A DNA stretch of 64,000 nucleotides from Sthenelais limicola (taxonomy: Eukaryota > Annelida > Polychaeta > Phyllodocida > Sigalionidae). Under the pieces are notes generated by a model. The model worked only from the letters and a program-made list of their open reading frames with translations, ran no database searches and was not told the DNA's origin. Below, piece by piece: positions 33,820-45,800 of this stretch. Made by a program: the position numbers and the translations under genes. Numbering within the stretch: the first letter of the stretch is position 1; every line of letters begins with the position of its first letter. The stretch covers positions 8,089,685-8,153,684 of the forward strand of contig OW804097.1 of assembly GCA_942159475.1 (NCBI GenBank), written 5' to 3'.

Positions 33820-36800
33820 GTAAGTTACATTCTATTATCCATCCATATCATTAGTAAGGAAATGGCGATTTTTTGTCATGCATGTTCTTGGAATCTGTGA
33901 TGTTACCAGCTGTTTTTCTGCTTCCGTCAACAATTTTTATAGTTGGGTTCTGTACATGGGTCAGATTTCCAGAAAATGTACAATTCGGCTTCACCAATCC
34001 TCTCTCAAATGACTCAAATTTAGGACAAAAATGAGCTTCAAAATGCAGCTTAACATAACAGAACTGATATCTGAATCAATGTGATCCCAAATATACTCAG
34101 ATATACCTGGTATTTATCATTTTTCAGTAGAATTTAGCAGAATTTCCTAAATGTGTAGAGCTGCCAATTGTACAGTTTCTGAAAATCTGACCCACAACTA
34201 TTTTTAGCCTGGGAAAGCTGGGGAAACCTGCCAGGAAAGCCTTTTTGGGACTACGTCATTCCCTATATCACTTCCCACAAACCACTACGTCACTTTCAGG
34301 GGGACCCAACCACATGCAGAGGGGGAAAGGAAGAGTGAAGAAGAGACAGGAGAGGATGGGGTAATCAGAGAGGGAGAGGGAGAAGAGGTTAGAGAGAGAA
34401 GTGGGAGAGGGGGAAAGAACAAGACAGAGGGAGAGGGTTGGGGAGAGGATAGTAGTTATAGTTTAATTCATATTTTCTTGAAATAACAAGCAATGAGTGG
34501 TTTTGTGATTACCTCAGAAAAGCGTTTTTAAATAAATGCTGAACATCATTTATTTTTAAAAAAATACACATTTTTTTATTATTCATTTAAGGCCAATACA
34601 ATTTTTCAACAAAACAAAAAAAGATGCTGTGTCCACCATGGACGTTTTCGCGCGTTGCCTATAGCTAAATGCAATGAACACTAGATCTAAATAAGATAAT
34701 AGGAAAATGAGTCAAAAGTCGCAAAATTGTTATTATTCAAAGTATCTATTCACAAGATGTATTTGTCTGAATGTTTTCATTTTTGGGGTGCTTAACATGT
34801 TTCGTGGCATGAATACATATGTACCAAATTTAAAACATATCCATGCATTTTGAAGGTCATCTTATAGGGTATATTTTGCTATTTTACTAGTAAATGTCCC
34901 CTAGAAATATGGCAAACTTTTTTTCAAAACTAAAAATATCAAACTTAAAATATAGAAATACCTCTTATGTTTACTATCATTGGAATCCAATTGATCCCAT
35001 CTTTTCAAATATTAGGATATCTCACAATCCAGTTTTGCGACTTGTGACTCATTTTCCTAAAACACAATCTCATAATTATATCTAAGACTAAGTTAGTTTT
35101 CATGTAATTTTCACATTTCATTATTATCTAAGATATAATAAAATATGAACATGGTCTCTGTAGTAAAATCCACCTCCATATGTGAGAAACATATTATAGT
35201 GTTATATTATGTGTAGATTGCTAAATCTCTCCTTCCCCAGCCATGATGCTCAGAAACATACATCTACTGTAAACGTATTAATGTTCGCGCAGGATTTATT
35301 TTCGCGCACCCACCTTTCTGCGCGAAAATAAATCCTCTGCAAAAGGTATAATTATTGCATAAACAATGTGTGAGACTACCTTGCTGCGCGAATTTAAATC
35401 CGCGCGAAAAGATGTCAAAGTGCTTAATGCACGAAAATTTATCTGCGCGAAAAATAAATATGTTTACAGTATTGGAAAGTGATGCATGCCTAGTGATGGG
35501 TTCATGACCTCAGCAATGACCTCTAATATTGCTGTTGTTATGTGGGTCAGATTTTCAGAAAATGTACAATTGGCAGCTCTACACATTTAGGAAATTCTCA
35601 AGGAAGTTTCAGTTTGGTATATGAAAAACTGCATTTTGAAACTCATTTCTGTCTTAAATGTGGGCTATTTCAGAGGATTGGTGAAGGCGAATTGTACATT
35701 TTCTGAAAATATGACACATGTGACAGTTTCCTGCTGGAAGATTTGAACTAAATACATTAATGTGCTGGAGGTGGGGGCGTATCGCCTATTAGATGTCTAT
35801 TAGATGTCTATTAGATGTCTATTAGATGTCTATTAGATGTCTATTAGATGTCTATTAGATGTCTATTAGATGTCTTACAGGTTATCAATTTATTCCAAGC
35901 TAAGCTAAGGAGAGTGAAAGGAGACATTGTATTGTTTGATGGAGTAGGCACATTATATCTGATTATTTAATTAAAATGTATTTATTTTAAGGTTAATGTT
36001 GATGATTGTAACATAAATAATATTGGTTTTATATATTGGAGGCCTTCTTGGAAGAACTGTGTTTCCCAGAAAGTCGAGGCCTATTTCCGATTGTGTAACT
36101 GTATTTAAAATGGATATAAAAATATTTATACATATATTAATATGTCATTAACCTTCCCCATTTCAGCTGAAGATAGATAAACTGGTAATTTACTTTTTAT
36201 GCAAAAACAACCTAATTTGACAGTACTGCAAGGGTAACTATCCCACACCAAGTTGCTGGATACTACTTATATATATATGATGCTTTTATTCATGATAATT
36301 CATACAGTTCATAAAATGAGGAAAAGGTTTCAGTCCTCTGCCCCCTTGCAGTTCTTCCTCGACTGCCCTAACTAATATAATACATTCAATCAATCATTCA
36401 GTAAACTACATAACATTACATTAGTATCGTCTATGGCATGTTTGTTTAATCCAGACATCTTAAATTGTGAGGTTATCTTGTTCGGTTCTCAGACCGTAAA
36501 CCATGAGGACATTGTCAATCAATTTATCAATTTTGTACATCAATGAAAAGTACATTTATATCATCGTGACTTAACCAGTTACAGTTACGTTAATCAAATA
36601 TCCCATCGACTTCTTCCCCCCTTAATAATCAGCAGCACCCCTTCCCTTTCCTTTAATAATAAATTATAATTACTTAGATGTATTCTTATTCTATTATCTC
36701 ATTCTATTGTTTGATTGTGTAAAAGTATTTACTATTTATTAGATGTAGAAAGTCCCGTCGGAAGAATTGTCTCTGACAGAGACAAGAGTCCTATTTCAGT

Positions 36801-39800
36801 ATGTATAACAAAGTGAAACTAATGTGTTAATATGTGGGTCAGATTTTTAGAAAATGTAAAATTGGCAGCTCTACACATTTAGGAAATTCTGCTAAATTAG
36901 GCTGAAAAATGATGAATACTGGGTATATCTGAGTATATTTGGTATCACATTTTGCATTTTGAAGCTCATTTCTGCCTTAAATGTGGGTTATTTGAAAGAT
37001 TGGTGAAGGCGAATTGTACATTTTCTGAAGATCTGACCCAGATAGAGTAGGAACTCAGCAGAGCGTGTTGCCTATTACATTATTTAGGGGCCATGAGTGA
37101 GAGAAGGATGATGCAGTGATAAATATAGCCAATTCTCATGAAATGGGCCCCAGGCTTTCTCAGAATGTCATGGGTGATAGATAATTAGGATCAATGACCT
37201 ACAAGTCATAGATATCACAAGATGCAGCTCAAATAGGGCTTTAACAGGAATTATAGTTATGTATATCTAGAATGAATAATAACTTTTGTATGGGCAATAT
37301 TAAATATTTTTCTAGTTTGTTTAGTAAGTCAGATTATATAAAGATGGAATATTTGAATGGGACTTATGTTGAGTCCAATACTATGTTCTACCACCTGTAT
37401 CCCTGGATGAGTAAAATCATGAAAAATAATATATGCTAGCGATAGTAGAAAGTTGGTTGAGTTCCAAGGAACATGGCAACATGCTTTAGGTGAGAGGCTA
37501 GAACTTTGTCAAGCAAGGTAGACAGACAAAACGTGGAGGTGGTATTATTCTTTATCCAAAGACTCATATGTTTACATCCTACACTGTTCCTAATGTGCGC
37601 CTAATTAATCCAGATATCGTTCATATATTTCCATTTCAAGATGGAAATGAAAACGGAAATCAAATTCAAAATGGAAATGAAAACGCCTGTGTCTTTTGAA
37701 ACATACTTTAAAACAAAAGGAATTTTAGTTTTTAAATGAGATGGAAAATGATTTTGAAATTCAAAATGATTTTGGAAACGAAAATGATTTTCTTTTTTAA
37801 AAATAAAACTGAATTTTACTTTTCATCACATGAACACTCTCGTCTTCCGTAAAATACACATAATGCTCAAACAACAGGTTTTACATAATTTTATACCGAC
37901 CTTAAAATTCATGAGGGATTTTTCACTGCACATGTCTTTTACAGTGCACACTGGGATGGATTCAATTCCCTTTGGCCACATGCATACAAATTTTTAGCAA
38001 TATTGAAAAAATGCAAGGATCTTCAATCACCAATATCGTTGCTTGTATACATGATTTATCAACTGGATGGTTGATGATTGAAAAGATGAAGCCTTGTGTT
38101 ATGGCCCTATATAAAACATTCATACAACATATAAACATTATTAAAATATTCCATGGTGAAAATAACCTGTTCCCCGTGGGATTTACACTGTCACATAATT
38201 CCTTTAATTCCATGTGAATCAAGATTCAGAATGGCTGACATGCAAGTTCCCTTTTGGCTTTTTAAGATACATTCATTAGAAAAAGATAATTATTATTATA
38301 TCTTGCAATATTTTCAGAAATCCTGATGGTTCCAGGACTGGAATATTGATCGATGTCACGGATTTAGGTAAGATCTGTTTGCATTCTACAGTCTAGACAC
38401 AAAGATGAGAGGGTCCCTTCAAACTGAGGGAAATTCTCTTGCTCCGAACCACCAAACCACCAAATGCTATTATAATCCCATTAGGATGCCTAGGCCTGGA
38501 CGACAAGGCATTATTGTGGCCATATCATATGGCTTCAGGTGTAGCACTTACGATTTTAGCCACGCCCACTTTATCTAGAACTACCAACTAATAACTTGAC
38601 TCTCGTTTGATCGTGTGAAAATGCTATTTCCCGACTTCCAATCACCAGAAACAATGTCTCCAGGCATAGACTGGGATTACCTCCAATACAACAGGGTCTT
38701 TCTGGTATAAGAAGTGAGGAATAACCGATTCCCCAACCCCTATTGCTCACAGCTTGTTCCCCAGTACCAACACATGGCAAACGAACAAGGAACCCTCAGT
38801 ACCAGTCGGGTTTATACAGAAAAAAAATTGACCAATCACAGGGCACGTTACATCAACCTTCAGCTAGGGTCTCAGCCAATGGGATCACCCCTTCCAAACG
38901 TTACTCAGCGTGCCATGTAGACGGGCAGACGGGCTGGCTACATGGCTGCCATGGTGGTGGATGGGTACTGTGTCGGCAAAGGCTTTTTAAATAGCCTAAG
39001 GTTTCATTATCCGCCAAACAGTATAATATCCTAGTTAATTTAAGAGTTCTTTGTTGTGACGATAGTCTACTCTGATGCCACACACCTCTGGACCAGAAAT
39101 AACCATGAAGTGGTATCATCTAATTTGAGGTGACAATCCAAAAAGATCCAAATCAATGATTGACCAACAAATCTGTGTCAAAAACATGCATACAGTTACA
39201 TAACTAAGAAATAGACATCGCATGACTCAGTGGCGTTAACTGTTGCCGTCAAGGTAACTCTCCTGAGAGTTTGCGCAGTCACACTGCACCCAGAGGGTCT
39301 GACAAGGATAGTACAGGATGCCCCTGTATTGCATTTAACTTTTAAAAAACCCATGTGACGAACAATTCCAGTCCGGTATTTGGCATCTACTACTGCTAAT
39401 GTAGGGCCAATGTTCTCACACCAGTAGAATACACGATTTCGGCCACTTTCCGGCCCATAGCCACCCTCGCCTGCTCTTATGTGACTTGCAGAATTAAGCC
39501 TTGCCTCCCCAAGCAGCCTTCCTGGTGTAGTGGTTAGCATGCTGGCCCACAGAGTGGAGGGTTTCAAATCTTGGCCGTATAGTCTCATACAGCTTTTATT
39601 TTAATACTGTACTTGTTTAGTCGCGTAGATGTTTGTTTGAGTTTGAGGTGAGGGGGAAAGGCAGGCGATATTGAGAAACAAAATATCCATATAATGTTTT
39701 AATGTGTGCCAATAATAGTACAAAAACGGCCTAAACATTATCTAAATTACTAAATTAGGAAAGAGAAAAGGAGGTATAACAATCACAGTGTTGGCATTGT

Positions 39801-42800
39801 GATGTTATTCATCCCTCTGCATGCCATACAAGGCGGGAAGATTGATATAGACAAAGGGATGCGTGTCCAGCAAAGTGGCTTAACTCACTTTTAGCCTCTC
39901 TAATTCTTTTACCAATCGAAAGCTAGGGAATGACATCAATGACTAAATGTGTAAGTTTAAAAGCAAACTAAGCCCCAGATATGAAGATATATCCCCCATT
40001 CTCCTCATAATTAACGAGTAGAATGGGGGAAATAAATTATCTATGAAGTCTTAGCCGCAGGCAATTTAATGATTCAAATTATCATGAAAGTATATCTTGC
40101 ATCTGCAATCTATTTCTATAATATACCAATGCAGGACTGTCTAGCACTGCACGCTTCTCTGGATGGTGTTTGTACCATATGTGATGTGTTTCAGGAAAAT
40201 GAGTCATAAGTCGCAAAATTGATATTTTTCAAAGTTTTTTTTACACAAGATTTCATTGTTGGAATGTTCTAATTTTTGGTGGGCTGATCACGTATAGGTA
40301 TATCAATCGATGTATCAAATTTCAGGACAATCTATGCAATATATCTCTTCATTTTAAAGGTCCTCATATGGACTACATTTAGTTATTTTACTGTTTATTG
40401 ACCCCCAGAAATATTGGAAACTTTTTTTCCAAAACGAAAATATCAAACTTAAAATCTAGAAATACTTATCAAATTATTAGACTATTAGATTATGTTTACA
40501 TTCATTGGAATCGGCTTGACCTCATCTTTCCAAATATAATGGTATCTCAAAATCTATCTTTTGCGACTTATGACTCATTTTCCTGAAACACATCACATAT
40601 ATAGGTTGTTAACCTTCATGCACTGGTGATCACTCTATGACCAAGTATATGACACATATATGTAGTGCATACAGCACAAGTTTGGTCTTATTTCAGGTTT
40701 GGTTTCATTATTGATTCCTGGAATAGTTCTGACATACAACATGTTATTGTCCTACTTATTGACCCAGTATATGACACATATATGTGTTAAGTAGTGTATG
40801 GGTTGTTAACCTTCATGCACTAGTGATCACTCTATGACCATGTATATGACACATATGGGTCAGGTCCTCAGAAAATGTACAATTCACTCTCACCAATTCT
40901 CTGAAATAACCCAAATTTCAGACGAAAATAAAGTTCAAAAGACAGTTAAACCTAACCAAAGAGATTGCTAGGATCAATGCAATGCCAAATATACTCGAAC
41001 TACCTAGTATTGACCAAATTGCAGCTTAATTTAGCAGAATTTACCAAAATGTGTCCAGCTGCCAATTGTAGACTTTCTGAAAATCTGACCCATATATATG
41101 TGTTAAGTAGTGCAGACAGCACAGGTTTATCCTTACTTTCAGTTTTGGTTTCATTATTAATTCCTGAAATAGTTGTGACGTAGAACATGTTATTGTCCTT
41201 CTTATTGACCTCACCACAGCTAGAGCTATAGATATACCCAGTATAGTTGCTCCTTTGTATGTTTGTATTATTTGCTTATGCACCCACTCACACTGAATTA
41301 TAGTAAGCTGAGGGAAATTCTCTTGCTCCAAACCACAAAGTGCCATTATGTTTCCAAAGGATCACAAAATGCCATTATAATCCCATTAGGATGCCTAGTC
41401 CTGGACCAGGAAAGCCATTAGTGCAGTAGCCATCCAAACACTGATATATATATATATTCTTATAGATCTGAGAGCCTTTGAGCCCAGACTGTATAGCCTT
41501 ACTGCTGTAGATAGATATTGAATGGAAATTATGGAAGGCAGGCTTTGGGCATTTATATCGCAAACAAGAATAATTGAATCAGAATCAGAACACTTAATTA
41601 TAATGTATAAATTATACGTTCAGGTGATCTAAATTCTCTTGTCTGGGAGGAAGTCACATTGCTATCCTACTCCTGTTATATGAACAACACAATTTGTACT
41701 ATATTTTTTATATTATACATTCATTTACATCCACCCACTTGCAGTGAATTATAGTCATTTCTATTGCCAATTGACATTTGATTATGAAAAATTTATATCA
41801 TTATATTCTCAACTTTACTCTGCAGACAATATTATATAAATATAATTTTTATTCTGCACAAATTATTACAGAAGTGCATGTTGGCCTAAAGATCGATATA
41901 AGAATGTTCTGACGATGTTCTGTATTCACCTGAACAACTGAAGTGTCTTTTGTGTCTATTGTGCTTGCTGTAGTTGATGAATTTAGGGAATTCAGGGAAT
42001 CTGGGGCTTGATTTCACTAGTCATAACTGTATTATAGGCATCTGCTGTAAATACTATTAATCATCAAATTCAATTCAATTCAAGAATTCTTTTATTGCAA
42101 CAGATGGTATATACAGTAAAGGTAATCCAACATTCTAAATATATAAATAGACATGAGTCTAGGTAGGTCTTCCACTGGGTGCCTGTTAAATTAGTCATTC
42201 ATTTTATCTGTAACTAATTATAACTGATTAAAATTATTCTTCAATACTTGGTTGAAGGTTGAGCTGGAAGAACTGCACTGCAGAAGCTTTTGACCATTTC
42301 CTGTAGTTTTTACATGAATAAAAGTACTTATGTATATAATATATAATTTACATTTTAGTTTGTAGAGAAGCCAACATGGATTGTCGCCTGGTGCTATTAC
42401 CTGCTAGCGATTGTTGGGTGTCAAAATCAAAACCAAATGAAGGCGGGCAAGGTGAGGACTATTTATGTTTATTATTAAGATTTAAGATTATTATCAGCTC
42501 AACATTGTATTGTATTGGATTGTAATATTTTACTTTCTGTTTTCACATTTGCATAAATTTTCAGTCGGAAAGGGACTATCTGCTTTACTTTGTATGAAGT
42601 GACAGGTCATGCAGGTTGTCCCAGGTTATTCATTTTCCCCAAGTTTCACAGATAGTAGTTTCTGCCATGTTTTGTTTTGGCATTATTATTATTATGATTA
42701 TCACGGATCCTTCATATGTGAGTTGTTAACAATCAGATTATTAAAGTGGATAACTTAAAAAAAACAAAACAAACAATATAAACCTCTCAATGTAGTTCTT

Positions 42801-45800
42801 GTATTAACTTTATACTCTTTACTTTCTTATCACTTATTTTGTATATTGTGTAAGGTGTGTTTGCAGAATAAAGTTGGATAGCTGGCAGGGACCAAGGACC
42901 TCAGTGTTCATTCTCTACAATACCTTATTTCAGCCATATTTAAGCGGTGGGTCGATGCCTGTACAGGCTATCCTCCCACAGTGCCTAGAGTTGCCGTCTT
43001 TGCCTTCTCCAAGCCTTTCCTGACAATTAACAAGCAGTACCTCTACAGACTCAAGGGAACCTCCGGCAGTTTCGACCCCCACGACTTGCAAGGCAAAAGA
43101 ATAGGTAAGTTTTCTCTTGGCTGATTCAACTCAAAATTTGAACAGGTGGGCGTAAAAGAGGTAGGTCTAAATGGAAATTGAAACCCTTTTGAAACCCTTA
43201 TTTTCTATGAAATCGCTCATAAAACATAGGGGAATGGGTTCCCACTATGCTACAGCATGCCCACCATGAAAACTGTGGCAATCCCTCCAGCAGTTTTGGA
43301 GCAGATGCGGAGAATTACAGTTTTTTCTGACAGAATTATTATTATAGACTAGCAAATACCCATGCTACGCACGGGATTTACTAGTGGGACAGTGGGGCCC
43401 ACATCCTCATCTCTCCTTGTTCCCTCTCCCAGTATCTTTCTCTTAAACAATAGTTTATGAATTGATTCAACTCTGACAATGCTCCTATCGGTGGAAATAT
43501 ATCAACTCCAGTCCCATAGTGAAGCAATGATGTGCCGTCCATAACATCATGCTTTGGGTGACCCAGAAACCTGGTGTAGGGGCACTGATAGGTTTGTTTT
43601 CAAGCAGTGCTAGGGGCCCTGGATGGGGGTGCTCGATGTAAACCCATTTCTAACCCCTTTCCAACCCTAATTTGTTAATGAAACATAGTGGAATGGTTTG
43701 GCACCATTTTTGGCAATGTGCATGTGAAATATAATGGACATCTGGCCAGCGGTTTCAGAGAATAGGGGTTTAAGGCTCCAAACCCTTATTTTATTAATAT
43801 AGAGATACCCAATAGTACATCAAATGGTCTTAATAACCATGAACACCTTATCCCAATGTTGGCCCCCCACTTTAATTTGTGGCATGGTGGCAGCACATAG
43901 GCTCTATATATTCTATTTAGTCCTGATAAGATACATATGATTCTTAGTGTGATGACTTCAAGATGTGTAAACAAATAACTAAATGTTTTCCAGCAGTTTT
44001 TGTGCATAGCTGTGATGGGGTGTCTACATCGGGGCAGTTTTTAAAATCTCTACATATTACAGACCCTCTCAAAACTCACTAAATTTGTTGTCCAATATGT
44101 TGGGAAGGATATAACAGTAAAAGCTAATTCTTATTGGGCATTAATTCCTCACACGCAATGGAGGAGCTGGAGAAGAAACGCAGGGTCAGGAGCGGAAAGC
44201 TAGGTGTATGTGCAACCGACTGTCACAAGTGATATTGACAGCCACACAGGAATCCTGTATGCCTGTCAGTCCATCATCAAGTCTGCCTTGTCATTCATTG
44301 TTTCATTCAAGTCAATTTTAAGGTCAAAAAAAGTTTAAAATTTAAATTGATGCTGAGAGAAAAATATGGATCCAATCCAGTTGTGATTTTTAGGTAAGAT
44401 TCCCCAACTAGCCTATTTATCAATGCACAAAAGATTCCTCAATTATGAGAAGGTTGAAAACAATTACTTCTGAAAGTAATCTTATCTCTGGACCAAAATT
44501 CCACATTCATTGATCTTTTCTCATCCAGCTAAAGAAAACAAAACCTATGTCAAAATTCCTTCAATGCTGATTCAACATAATCTTAAACCAAGGTTTGTCA
44601 ACAGTGGCCATACCACATTATTTGTATTCTATTTCCAGGGTTCTGGGGGTCAGGGTCAGGAGATCCCGTTTGTTTGTCCCGCCAAGACTCCATCAGTAAT
44701 GCATTAATACCCCAGGAAAGGCAACTTGTTGCAGCTGATCAACAGGATCTGATTCAAGCTCTAAAGGATGGCCAGGTAAATTAACTCCCCAAATTTCTTC
44801 ATTGTATTAGTTCAAAAGCCATGAAACTATTATATGGGTGTATTCTCCCTACTTGCAGTAAATAGCCATTCACTTGTAGTATAAAAGAAAATATTTAAAC
44901 ATTTAAGTAAAACACTGGGTCAGTAAGGGCTGGGCCACAAGTGGAAATGTATCACACTGTCGCCAAACTGTTAATAGCAGAAACATTTCAGTGACCACTA
45001 ACAGCTTATTGTTAATAACAACAACCACTTCATTATCATTATTACCAACAACCACTACAATTCAATATTATTATGTTATTACCTGCAACCACAACACTTC
45101 ATTACTATTATGTTTCAGATTGATGCCTCCTTTGGGTCTTCAAATATGTGGCAGACCCCAGACTGGGATGTTATTGAGATAGTGCCAAACACCAACTTTA
45201 AGTGCTCTCTTTCCGGCAATGCCATGATGACCAGGAAGGATAGTGCTCTAATAGCAGAGTGGAATGTGGGCTTCGCCAAGCTGCAGATGACCAATAAATG
45301 GTCCAAGTTATGCAATGAGATCGTGGACAAGCACGGTAAGTCTCCCAGCTTATGGGCCTTTCTGAACCAGAAAGCTGTAGACCCTATACATGGGGCAGGT
45401 ATATCTGGTAGTGTGCTGATTAAATGAATCCGAGAGGTTGTGCTGCACTGTAAACTTCATTTTTAGCAGATTTGGGAAGGTGACTTGTACATTTACAGAG
45501 GTCCTTTTCCCTGGCACATAGTCGTGCATCTCCAAATATTTGAGAGCTAATAAAATCCCATGTAGTAACACTAGCTTTAATACAACTGGACATTTATGCC
45601 TGGGATCCTCACTTTATTTAAGGGTATACCTTACCAAGTATATCACCAGGATGTATAAATAGATGGAACCTAGCAAGGGGGAAGTCTGTACACTTGTTAT
45701 TGACCGAGGGAGCGCGGGAAGTTAGAGGGCGTTAGCCCAAGATCTTCTGTGCTCCCGAGGTCACTAACAAGTGTACAGACTTCACCCGAGCTTTGTTCCA

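Noticed and set aside
35785..35872. Direct-repeat array as a regulatory site
   Set aside because: A simple 11-bp tandem repeat with no spacers or associated features.
39520..39590. Functional tRNA gene
   Set aside because: A- and B-box-like words are present but acceptor and anticodon stems do not pair; more consistent with a SINE head.
34894..40586. Conserved ~62-codon peptides at 34,894 and 40,398
   Set aside because: Their similarity follows from both lying in copies of MITE-E; the third copy does not keep the frame.
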